Shown here: positions 26,049-33,961 of the stretch, piece after piece
How the letters are laid out: every line of letters starts with the position of its first letter
Position numbering within the stretch: the stretch's first letter is position 1
Assembly (NCBI GenBank): GCA_022824145.1
Contig: JAJEAY010000181.1
Coordinates: forward strand, 1 to 43,869
Direction of reading: 5' to 3'
Source: Rhodobacter sp.
Lineage (GTDB): Bacteria > Pseudomonadota > Alphaproteobacteria > Rhodobacterales > Rhodobacteraceae
DNA: 43,869 nucleotides
Notes under the pieces: generated by a model
Seen by the model: the letters and a program-made list of their open reading frames with translations, nothing else
Database searches by the model: none
What the model was told of the DNA's origin: nothing
Made by a program: the position numbers and the translations under genes

Positions 26049-28811
26049 TCATTGCCCGAGCCTGTCCAGAAGCGCCGGCACATGCACCTGATCGGATTTG
26101 TAGTTGCCTGTAAGCACATGCATGACAAGGTTCACGCCGAAACGCCTTGCGAGTTCCCGCTGCCTTTCCCCTGCCAACCCGCGGCCCACCTGGAACATTT
26201 CATTTCCGGCATCGTCAACGGCCCAAGCGGAAGCCCAGTCGTTCCCGCCGATCAGGACCGGCGTCACGTTGTCGTTTAGATTCCGGAATGGCATCCCCTC
26301 GATTTTCTCGGCGTCGGCCGGCGCTGCCTCGACCCAGATCTCGTTGCCTGCATGCCGACCGGGAAAATCCTGCAGGAGATAGAAGGTGCGGGTCAGCACA
26401 TGATCGACAGGCAACGGCTCCAATGGAGGAACGTCCAGAGGAAGCGTGAGCTCCCTCAGCATGCGCCTGTTCGGGCTTGCCTGTCCGTAAGAGGCGATGT
26501 CAGCGTCGAGAGTGTCGAACAGTATCATGCCTCCACCGCGCAGGAAGCGGTTGAGTCTTTCGAACGCCGCGTCCGACGGCAATGCCTGAAGAGGTGTAAC
26601 CGGCCAGTAGAGCAGCGGGAACACGCTCAGTTCGTTGATTTCCAGGTCCACCGATACAGGTTCTCCCGGTTCCACCGAAGTGCGGTTCAGAAGCACGTCC
26701 GAAAGACCTTTCAATCCTGCTCTAGCTATTGAATCGACACGGGTGTCGCCGGTGACGATGTAACCAAGCGACACTTTGGAAGCCGCCTCTATGACCGTCC
26801 CGTCCGAAGACTGCGCCTCCGCCTGAATCCCAACCAAAAGCGTTAGGCCAAGCGCGGTGACCGTTCGGTGTGGAACCAAGGCAAGCCGTCCGGTCAGCCA
26901 AAGCGAACCTGCGACGTCCAAGGCAAGCAGCACGACTGCCGCAGCAATGAACCAACCTTTCAGCAGCGTTTCCCGCGAAGCTTCAAGACCTGAGACTTCA
27001 ATGCGCTCAGGCCAGTCGGCCGGAGACAATGACTTGCCGGAATCGATCACATTCATCGCAATGCGCCGGTCTTCCGACGAATAAAGTCCCGGCGGCATGT
27101 CACGGCCTAACCTGCCCTCCGCAACCCTGTCGCCGGAAACGCCTGCCAGTCCCGATGCTTCTGTGACCGCACCAAACGCATCCAGCACCGCGTCGGCAGA
27201 CCAGACTGTTCCAGACAGGATCTCCGATTCCCGGTCGGTTGGCCGGGTGGAAACGGCAAGGCGCTCCAGCATCTGAACGAACAGGCCCGAAAGCGGCAGT
27301 GTCGACCACTCGGCGTTGGCGGTGACATGGAACAGCACCACCTGCCCCAATCCGATCCGCCTGCGGGTCACAAGCGGCGTTCCATCCGCCAAGGATGCAA
27401 TGACTCGTTCGGCAAGATCCGGATCGGGCTGCGCCATAACCTGACTGGAAACGCGCACATCGTCTCGAACCGACAGGCCAAAGAACGGCGAACCCGGGGC
27501 AAATTCGCGAAGCGCCTTCGGTTCTCCCCAACTCATTGCGCCACCAATGGTTCGTCCACCGGCCCGCAGACGTACGGGCATCAAAGGATCCTGCTCTCCG
27601 CGGCTGACATCGCTCGCGGCCAGTCTCGGGCCGGCGAACCGTAGCAGCATTCCGCCGCGCTCAATCCATTCAAGGACAGGCCGCCGCTCAGCCTCGCTGA
27701 CCGCTGCCAAATCGGCAAGCACAATCACGTCCGGATTGGCGGGAAGCAAATCGGGCAGTGCGCCCTTGATCAGATCCACACTAGGCAGAAGCGCCCGTTC
27801 CAGGTAGTGAAACGGTGACATAAGTTCAGGACCTTCCCGGTCTCCGCCGACCTCGACCAAGGCGACTTCCCTACGCTTGAGCGCGTCATCCGTCAGCGTC
27901 ACCGCACCAGCGGAACGGACTCCTGCAATTTCGAATCGTGAGATGCGGTTGCGGAGCTCGGCCGGGAGCGACAGCGTGGCCTCGGCATCAGTCGATGAGT
28001 CCGTAAACTCAAGCTCTACGGAGGACAGCTGGCGTTCAACACCGCCGGGATCCAGCCCCCTTGCGATGACGGTCATGACGGCACTTCCGTCAGGACCGCT
28101 TCGAATGGCCGAGACGGTTATTCCGTCCGGGCCGAATTCAGCAGGACGAAGAGCGACGACCGGCCGGTCTGCCTCAAACACCGTGACGGCGCCACGCAGT
28201 TCGAGAGCTTGCAGGAGTTCAGCACGTGACTCACGATTCAGCCCATCCGAAACCCACAGCGTGTCGAAATCCTGTTCATTCAGGTTCGCGGTCCAGGCTG
28301 CAAGCGCAGTCGGTTCAGGTTCCCAGGGACTGGGCTGCAGGTTTGGCAGCCGCTTCGCAAGCGCATCGGCTGCCTGAAACCGAGGTTCACCGGCCGGCAG
28401 GTCGGAAAGGAGCGCCAGCGCCACCGGACGCGCCGCACGGGCAGCATCCGCCAATGCGGATTCAATTCGCTCGATACGGCGATTCCAGTCTGATGCATCC
28501 GCCCAGGTTCCATCGACAAGAACCAGCAATGGTCCGGTCGGAGGGCTGTCGTTCCTCGGGTTCAGGACCGGCCCTGCGAATCCGACAATGAGTGACGCCA
28601 CAGCAGCCATACGCAGCAAAAGAAGCCACCAAGGGGTTCTATCGGTCTGCGTCTCGTCATCCGCCAACCCCAATAGCAGTGTCACGCCTGGAAAGCGCCT
28701 GCGCATCGGAGCCGGCGGGACGGCCCGCAGCAGAAGCCAGAGTATCGGGAGTCCTGCAAGCGCTGCGAGGAGCCATGGTGCGGCAAATCCAATTCCAGCG
28801 ATCGAAAACAT
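26049..28811 (-). CDS. DUF4159 domain protein with BatA-type N-terminus
   Basis: A 920-residue membrane-anchored protein. Residues about 1-85 match the BatA/aerotolerance N-terminal region: two helices (IGFAAPWLLAALAGLPILWL and WWLLLLRMAAVASLIVGFAG) around the RRRFPGVTLLLGLADDE loop. The central part has the periplasmic lasso-like fold, with VIVLADLAAVSEAERRPVLE, then WIERGGMLLRFAGPRLAA. Further helices lie near 650. The C-terminal ~220 residues are DUF4159, with SLGYIVTGDTRVDSIARAGL, FLRGGGMILFDTLDA and the closing RFGVNLVMHVLTGNYKSDQV. Biochemical function is unknown. The gene follows the DUF58 gene with no gap (its ATG is directly after TAG), which implies coupled expression. Confidence 0.88.
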   Translation of the reverse strand: MFSIAGIGFAAPWLLAALAGLPILWLLLRAVPPAPMRRRFPGVTLLLGLADDETQTDRTPWWLLLLRMAAVASLIVGFAGPVLNPRNDSPPTGPLLVLVDGTWADASDWNRRIERIESALADAARAARPVALALLSDLPAGEPRFQAADALAKRLPNLQPSPWEPEPTALAAWTANLNEQDFDTLWVSDGLNRESRAELLQALELRGAVTVFEADRPVVALRPAEFGPDGITVSAIRSGPDGSAVMTVIARGLDPGGVERQLSSVELEFTDSSTDAEATLSLPAELRNRISRFEIAGVRSAGAVTLTDDALKRREVALVEVGGDREGPELMSPFHYLERALLPSVDLIKGALPDLLPANPDVIVLADLAAVSEAERRPVLEWIERGGMLLRFAGPRLAASDVSRGEQDPLMPVRLRAGGRTIGGAMSWGEPKALREFAPGSPFFGLSVRDDVRVSSQVMAQPDPDLAERVIASLADGTPLVTRRRIGLGQVVLFHVTANAEWSTLPLSGLFVQMLERLAVSTRPTDRESEILSGTVWSADAVLDAFGAVTEASGLAGVSGDRVAEGRLGRDMPPGLYSSEDRRIAMNVIDSGKSLSPADWPERIEVSGLEASRETLLKGWFIAAAVVLLALDVAGSLWLTGRLALVPHRTVTALGLTLLVGIQAEAQSSDGTVIEAASKVSLGYIVTGDTRVDSIARAGLKGLSDVLLNRTSVEPGEPVSVDLEINELSVFPLLYWPVTPLQALPSDAAFERLNRFLRGGGMILFDTLDADIASYGQASPNRRMLRELTLPLDVPPLEPLPVDHVLTRTFYLLQDFPGRHAGNEIWVEAAPADAEKIEGMPFRNLNDNVTPVLIGGNDWASAWAVDDAGNEMFQVGRGLAGERQRELARRFGVNLVMHVLTGNYKSDQVHVPALLDRLGQ

Positions 28812-29687
28812 CTACCGCCGTCGCTCCAACGCTGAATATATCCACAGAAGCGCCGATTGGGCGGTGCTTCCCGTGCGATGGCAGGAATACTGCCAGCCCG
28901 CAGCACTGGCGACCTCCTCGAGCCGGGCCTTACGTGCCGAAAGACGGTCGAGATAGCGGTCGCGCAGATCCCTTGCTTTCAGGGTTTCATGGTTCAGCGT
29001 TCCCCCCATGGACTCGAACACCGTGCGGCCGTCATAGGGAAACGCTTCCTCCGCCGGGTCCAGCACCTGGAGGAGCGCACCCCTGACATTCCTGTCGGCA
29101 GCGCGCGCGAGCTGTTCCGCCACCGGGCCGGGATCTCCCATGAAGTCGGAAATGAACAGCGCCCGGGCATGCGGTGGTAGAACATTGATTTCAGGGACGC
29201 CGTAGTCCGCATCCGCACTTTCGGTCGAGAGATGCTCCGCGATGCTCAGAAGCTGCAGCTGCGAGGATCTCGGCGGTGTCCCGAGTTCAGCCAAGGCAAC
29301 CCGCTCGCCCGCCCGGATCAGGAGCACACAGACTGCCAATGCCAGCAGCCGTGATCTGTCGCGTTTTGTCGGATAGCTGCGATCGGAAGAGAAGTTCATT
29401 GACTGGGATCTATCGACCCAGACCAGCACCGATTGAGCGGCCTGCCACTCCTTTTCGCGAATGAAGAATACATCCGACCTTGCAGAGCGGCGCCAGTCAA
29501 TCAACCGAGCCTCGTCTCCCGCGCGCGCAGGACGGTACTGCCAGAATTCGTCGCCCACACCTGAACGCCTTCGTCCATGGGAACCCAGCAGCAGGGTCTG
29601 TGCAAGATGCTCTGCCTCGGCAAGAAGGTCCGGAAGCGGGGCGGCAAGCTCTTCGGCGCGCTCTCGGAGCCGGGCCCGGGCGATCAT
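28812..29687 (-). CDS. DUF58 domain-containing protein
   Basis: A 291-residue protein with the DUF58 core YRPARAGDEARLIDWRRSAR, followed by SDVFFIREKEWQ and a VWA-like strand VLVWVDRSQSMNF with a DRSxS MIDAS-type motif. DUF58 proteins almost always accompany a MoxR ATPase; the pair is thought to fold or assemble a partner, often an envelope or metal-dependent protein. The ATG at 29687 fits the usual beginning (RARLRERAEELAAPLPDLLA). A longer reading up to 29783 would overlap the MoxR gene and add an unrelated leader. It sits 79 bases after the MoxR stop. Confidence 0.87.
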   Translation of the reverse strand: MIARARLRERAEELAAPLPDLLAEAEHLAQTLLLGSHGRRRSGVGDEFWQYRPARAGDEARLIDWRRSARSDVFFIREKEWQAAQSVLVWVDRSQSMNFSSDRSYPTKRDRSRLLALAVCVLLIRAGERVALAELGTPPRSSQLQLLSIAEHLSTESADADYGVPEINVLPPHARALFISDFMGDPGPVAEQLARAADRNVRGALLQVLDPAEEAFPYDGRTVFESMGGTLNHETLKARDLRDRYLDRLSARKARLEEVASAAGWQYSCHRTGSTAQSALLWIYSALERRR

Positions 29688-29766
29688 GTGTTCCGTCCAT
29701 TGTAACCGGCACCGCCCAAATACAATGAGAACGGACCTGCCGTTCTGGCCAGATTGCGACCAGCGG

Positions 29767-30774
29767 TCACGCCGCCGCCTCAACCCGCGTTACGTGCTCC
29801 GCAACACGACTTACGAGCCCACCGACACTTTCGCCCCTCGCCCGAGCCGCGAAGTTCAAGGCCATTCGATGGCTCAGTACCGGCTGGGCCAACTCCACTA
29901 CATCTTCGGCGGACGGCACCAGGCGCCCCTTCAGCAGCGCACGGGCCCGAACTGCCAGCATCAGCGCCTGCGTCGCCCTTGGTCCCGGACCCCAGCCAAC
30001 CGAATCACTGACGAAGTCCGGCGCTTCCACCTCGCCCGGGCGGCAGGCGCGTACAAGGTCAAGAATGAGTTCCGTCACCGAATCGCCAACGGGCATGCGC
30101 CGAACCAGCCTTTGCGCCGCCAAAAGTTCCTCAGCGGTGAACACCTGCTGCGACTGCGCGTCTTCCAGTCCGGTGGTTGCCAACAGGATGTCCCTCTCGG
30201 AATCACGTGCAGGATAGTCGACATCGATCCGAAGCAGAAACCTGTCCAGCTGCGCTTCAGGCAGAGGATATGTGCCCTCCTGTTCGATCGGGTTTTGGGT
30301 GGCCAGCACATGGAACGGTTCCGGCAGCCTGTGCAGCTGCCCGGCGATGGTTACCGACTGTTCCTGCATTGCCTGCAGAAGTGCCGACTGGGTCCGAGGG
30401 CTGGCGCGGTTCACCTCGTCTGCCATCAGGAGCTGGCAGAAGACCGGTCCTTCGATGAATTTGAAACCCCGCCCTCCATCCGCGCCGGTCTCCAGTATCT
30501 CGCTGCCGATGATGTCGGCGGGCATCAGGTCCGGAGTGAACTGTACCCGGGATCCGGACAGCCCCATTACTGTGCTCAACGTCTCCACCAGCCGCGTCTT
30601 TCCAAGGCCCGGCAGGCCAATAAGCAACCCGTGGCCACCGCAAAGCAGGGTGCTGAGCACCAGATCCACCACCTGCTTCTGCCCAATGAACCTCTTCGTG
30701 ATGCTGTCCTCCGCCTCAACCAGGCGAGAACCCAGTGCCTCAATCTCCGCGACCAGGTTTTCAGCTTCCTCCAT
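29767..30774 (-). CDS. MoxR-family AAA+ ATPase
   Basis: A 335-residue AAA+ protein. Motifs: Walker A GLPGLGKT at 53-60; Walker B with LLMADEVNRASP at 115-126; sensor 1 ATQNPIEQEGTYPLPEAQLD at 158-177, the MoxR signature; and an arginine-finger region at DRF. C-terminal lid domain WGPGPRATQALMLAVRARAL. MoxR ATPases act as chaperones for the VWA/DUF58 proteins encoded beside them. ATG at 30774 has AGGAG seven bases upstream, preferred to ATG at 30792. First gene of the four-gene minus operon; a DUF1285 gene is divergent from it across about 80 bases, an arrangement common in alphaproteobacteria. Confidence 0.93.
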   Translation of the reverse strand: MEEAENLVAEIEALGSRLVEAEDSITKRFIGQKQVVDLVLSTLLCGGHGLLIGLPGLGKTRLVETLSTVMGLSGSRVQFTPDLMPADIIGSEILETGADGGRGFKFIEGPVFCQLLMADEVNRASPRTQSALLQAMQEQSVTIAGQLHRLPEPFHVLATQNPIEQEGTYPLPEAQLDRFLLRIDVDYPARDSERDILLATTGLEDAQSQQVFTAEELLAAQRLVRRMPVGDSVTELILDLVRACRPGEVEAPDFVSDSVGWGPGPRATQALMLAVRARALLKGRLVPSAEDVVELAQPVLSHRMALNFAARARGESVGGLVSRVAEHVTRVEAAA

Positions 30775-30856
30775 GACATCGCTCCTGCACATGCTATACC
30801 TGCTATTATCGGAACAAATGCATGATGCACAAACGACTAGGAACGGAACGGCACAA

Positions 30857-31432
30857 ATGATCGTGAAACCGTCTGCGGAAAACCTTGCCAGCGCGGCGAA
30901 GGCAGCATCCAGGAAGGGGCTGCCGCCGGTTCATCTGTGGAATCCGCCGTTCTGCGGCGATCTTGACATTCGGATCGCTCGCGACGGGACGTGGTTCTAC
31001 CTCGGCACGCCGATCGGGCGGAAAGAGCTGGTGAAGCTGTTTTCGTCGATCCTGCGCCGTGACGGCGATGACTATTTTCTGGTTACGCCGGTCGAAAAGG
31101 TGGGAATCACGGTCGACGACGCACCGTTCGTTGCGGTTGATTTCGAGGCACAGGGAGAGGGCCGGCATCAGATTCTGACCTTCACGACCCAGGTCGACGA
31201 CAGTGTCGCTGCCGGTCCGGACCACCCGATCCGGGTCGAGCGCGATCAGGAAAGCGGTGAGCCGTCGCCCTATGTGCTGGTCAGGGCACGTCTTGAGGCG
31301 CTGATCGACCGCAAGAGCTTCTATCGCCTTGTTGACATCGGAACAGTGGAAAACATCGGCGGAACGGACCAGTTCGGTCTCTGGTCGGGCGGTGAGTTCT
31401 TTCCGATCATTCCTGCGGCAGAACTTCCGTAG
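30857..31432 (+). CDS. DUF1285 domain-containing protein
   Basis: A 191-residue cytoplasmic protein. The diagnostic DUF1285 stretch is VHLWNPPFCGDLDIRIARDG, then TWFYLGTPIGRKELVKLFSS and ILRRDGDDYFLVTPVEKVGI. The later part contains VRARLEALIDRKSFYRLVDI and a short GLWSGGEFFPI tail. Function is unknown; structures show a double beta-barrel. ATG at 30857 is chosen, with AGGAACGG upstream; ATG codons further upstream would add a short non-conserved leader. Divergent from the MoxR operon. Confidence 0.9.
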   Translation: MIVKPSAENLASAAKAASRKGLPPVHLWNPPFCGDLDIRIARDGTWFYLGTPIGRKELVKLFSSILRRDGDDYFLVTPVEKVGITVDDAPFVAVDFEAQGEGRHQILTFTTQVDDSVAAGPDHPIRVERDQESGEPSPYVLVRARLEALIDRKSFYRLVDIGTVENIGGTDQFGLWSGGEFFPIIPAAELP

Positions 31433-31569
31433 GCACCTGAGGCCCGGGGCAGCGGGAGCGCACCCGGATGCATCGCGGGTCCGATGCCGGTTCAACAAAG
31501 TTACGGCACTATTCGGAGTCGCGAATGCATGAATGCCTAGAGACATAGCTTACGGCCTATATTTTGTCC

Positions 31570-31944
31570 ATGATAGAAGGATTTGTGGAAGGGGAAATCA
31601 CCTTTCATGACGCCTTCGACGAAGAGTTCGAAGTCTCTCTGAAACGGTTCAGGACGCCAATTTGGCCGGAGTCAGCCTTTTGGAGCGAATCGGCCCCAGG
31701 CTGAAGCGTCCCCAATGCGGACACTCTTAACAGGCCAAGGCACGCGAACATGAAGGAACTGAGGTGCAATGCAGATGATGGCGTTTGGCGGGTCGCGTTT
31801 GCCTTCGATCCCGAACGGAAAGCTGTTCTTCTGGTGGCGGTGATAAGATCAAGGGTCAGCGAGAAGCGTTTCTACAGAACGCCGATCGACAAGGTGGATG
31901 AACGTTTCGACGAGCATCTTGCCCAGCGGAAAAGGAGAAAGTGA
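31570..31944 (+). pseudogene. RelE/HigB-type toxin (Gp49-like), frameshifted
   Basis: Three collinear pieces of one type II toxin are visible. The first frame from ATG 31570 contains EITFHDAFDEEFE. From about 31632 to 31712 the reading moves to another frame: SLSETVQDANLAGVSLLERI, then GPRLKRP. At 31714 it returns to the first frame: NADTLNRPRHANMKELRCNA, then DDGVWRVAFAFDPERKAVLL and EKRFYR..IDKVDERFDEHL. Family members have an uninterrupted version of this order, with LLE..GP.L.RP.ADTL..SRHANMKELRF. A further pair of compensating shifts is likely near 31840, where the usual GDKSGVS reads VIRSRVS. A stop interrupts the first frame at 31702-31704. The toxin, a ribosome-dependent mRNase in the family, should be inactive. 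Its end overlaps the antitoxin start. Confidence 0.75.
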
Positions 31945-32321
31945 TGGGCAAGTCTCTGAAAGAAAAACTGAACGCGCTTCCCGCGGCTCGGCGCAAGCGC
32001 ATTCTCGCCGAGGCGGATCGCCTTTACGCGGAATACCTGGCGCTTCAGGATCTGCGCAAGGCCAGGAAACTGACCCAGACGCAACTGGCCGAGGTGCTGA
32101 ACATCCGCCAGGCGAGCGTCGCGCAGACGGAGAAGCGCAGCGACCTGATGCTCTCGACACTGCGCAGTTACGTCGAGGCAATGGGCGGCAGGCTAAACCT
32201 CATGGTTGAGTTTGCCGACCGGGAGCCTGTTTCCCTGGAAGGTTTCGGTGACGTCGGGCAGCCACCCAAAACGCAAATGGCTGGCCGCGGTTCGGAATGG
32301 ACATCTGGACAGCCAGGCTGA
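31944..32321 (+). CDS. XRE-family antitoxin (HigA-like), apparently intact
   Basis: A 125-residue helix-turn-helix protein. The N-terminal helix KSLKEKLNALPAARRKRILA leads to the HTH at about 37-75: DLRKARKLTQTQLAEVLNIR, then QASVAQTEKRSDLMLSTLRS, ending YVEAMGGRLNLMVEFADREP. This is the standard form of antitoxins encoded after RelE/HigB-type toxins. In the family it binds the toxin and the operon promoter. The ATG at 31944 has AAGGAG about seven bases upstream and overlaps the toxin stop. The last ~20 residues (after LEGFGDVGQP) extend beyond the usual end and look non-conserved. With its toxin frameshifted, it would be an orphan antitoxin. Confidence 0.85.
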   Translation: MGKSLKEKLNALPAARRKRILAEADRLYAEYLALQDLRKARKLTQTQLAEVLNIRQASVAQTEKRSDLMLSTLRSYVEAMGGRLNLMVEFADREPVSLEGFGDVGQPPKTQMAGRGSEWTSGQPG

Positions 32322-32635
32322 GGATGAAGACAGCGGAGCTTGATCCCGCGAAACGCTTCAGATTCCCTAAGGGCACAGGAGGAGCTTGCCTCCGTCGCGT
32401 CGGAGACCGCCTTCGACCGCCATCCGTCATCGAGCAGTGTCTTGTCATGACTGGTGCCTTGTCCGCCACTTCATAATGTTCCCACACTTCCGCTGCACGG
32501 TGTGTGACCGGCAAGAAGGATTTTGCGGACATTTCCGGTCACGTGACGATGCCGCAGGCGTCAATCGCTCAAACGTGTTGACTCCGATTTCATTCCGGAC
32601 ACGCCTTTGCCATCGTGCGATGCCCGAACAGTCCT
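32322..32635. other. Gene-free stretch between antitoxin gene and aminotransferase gene
   Basis: About 314 bases. It is downstream of both flanking genes (convergent). Short frames on both strands show no recognised domain. No strong hairpin plus T tract was found. Confidence 0.4.
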
Positions 32636-33961
32636 CTAACGATTTACGCGTCCCGCGGCTTTCCGAAACGCCTGGTCCAATCCGTCTGCCACGCAATCCA
32701 CGTCATCCAAAGACAGGCAAAGCGGCGGCACCATACGAAGGCAGGATTGAAAGGGCCCGGATTTCGACAGGATGATCCCCTGATCGCGGCAGGCTTCGAA
32801 CACCTCTGACGTCGTGTCCGTGTCAGGCGTCTTGGCGTCACGGTCGCTGACCAGTTCGATGGCCAGCATAAGTCCCTTGCCACGCACATCTCCGATGGCC
32901 TCGTGCCTGTTCTTAAGGTCGTGCAACCTCTCCAACAGGGCGGCGCCGACAGTGCGGGCGTTTTCCTGCAGACCTTCGTCGCGCATCACGGCCAAAACCG
33001 TGCGGGCGGCGGCGGCGGAAGTGGGGTTGGCCCCGTAGGTGTGGAACATGAATTTCTCGGCCATGGGCGCCGCAACGTGCTTTTTTGACACCACCGCCCC
33101 GATGGGGAAGCCATTGCCCAAACCCTTGGCCATAACCACGATGTCGGGCACCACGCCATCGGCCTCGAACGCCCAGAAATGCGCGCCGGTACGACCAAAG
33201 CCTGCCTGCACCTCGTCGGCAATGTAAAGTCCGCCCGCCGCGCGCACGCGCTCGGCCGCACCGGACATATAACCCGGCGGCATTTCGATGATCCCGCCAT
33301 ATCCCTGCACACTCTCGACGATCATCCCGGCGATCTTGCCAGACGTGGCCGAGGCGATGGTTCGGTCGATTTCGTCAAGATACGGCCGCGTACCGGGACC
33401 GAAGATGCCACGATACTGATTGGGTTCGGGTACAAAGGCGACATTGCCAGGCAGGCCCGGATGCCGCCACCCGGATATGCCCGTGACCGATTGCGCCGCA
33501 GCGGTGGGCCCGTGATAGGCGGTGCGCAGGGCTAGCAGGTCAAGGTTGCCTGAATAGGTCCGCGCCATGGTCATCGCCAGATCGACGGCTTCGGAACCCG
33601 AATTGGTCAGATGTACCACCCAGTCCTGGCCTTCAGGCATGGTGGCCGCCAGTTCCTCGGCCAGATGTGCGGGCGTGGGGTGATAGAACATTGTGGTGCA
33701 ATGGATCAGCTCCTGCGCCTGCTCCATGGCAGCACTCACCACCCGCGGGTGGGAATGGCCGACCGAAATACAGACGTTCATGCCCAGCATGTCCGTATAT
33801 TGCCGCCCGTCCGTGTCCCACAGGTACTGGCCAAGGCCTTTTCGGAACACGATCGGCTCGCGAAACGGCGTGAAGCGGGTCAGGGAGGCGGCGTAATACC
33901 TGTCCCGCCGCTGGGCGGTCGCATCAAAATCCCAATCAGTGTGGAGGGCATGGTCGGTCAT
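32636..33961 (-). CDS. Class III PLP-dependent aminotransferase (AGXT2-like)
   Basis: A 441-residue fold-type I aminotransferase. Visible: GHSHPRVVSAAMEQAQ near 68-83; SGSEAVDLAMTMART near 121-135; LYIADEVQAGFGRTG with the PLP-pairing D249; and MAKGLGNGFPIGAVV with the Schiff-base lysine K279. The form, including DIVVMAKGLGNG and LREYLWD-like LGQYLWDTDGRQYTDMLG, fits omega-amino acid/alanine-glyoxylate type enzymes (AGXT2-like). A likely job is to transfer the amino group of an amine product of the upstream enzymes to glyoxylate or pyruvate. Its ATG at 33961 lies 26 bases inside the end of the preceding flavoprotein gene, so translation is coupled. Last gene of the mttB operon. Confidence 0.88.
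   Translation of the reverse strand: MTDHALHTDWDFDATAQRRDRYYAASLTRFTPFREPIVFRKGLGQYLWDTDGRQYTDMLGMNVCISVGHSHPRVVSAAMEQAQELIHCTTMFYHPTPAHLAEELAATMPEGQDWVVHLTNSGSEAVDLAMTMARTYSGNLDLLALRTAYHGPTAAAQSVTGISGWRHPGLPGNVAFVPEPNQYRGIFGPGTRPYLDEIDRTIASATSGKIAGMIVESVQGYGGIIEMPPGYMSGAAERVRAAGGLYIADEVQAGFGRTGAHFWAFEADGVVPDIVVMAKGLGNGFPIGAVVSKKHVAAPMAEKFMFHTYGANPTSAAAARTVLAVMRDEGLQENARTVGAALLERLHDLKNRHEAIGDVRGKGLMLAIELVSDRDAKTPDTDTTSEVFEACRDQGIILSKSGPFQSCLRMVPPLCLSLDDVDCVADGLDQAFRKAAGRVNR

Noticed and set aside
29461-30825. A 454-codon plus-strand open frame across the DUF58 and MoxR genes
   Set aside because: Antisense to genes with clear Walker and DUF58 motifs; composition is unlike a real protein.
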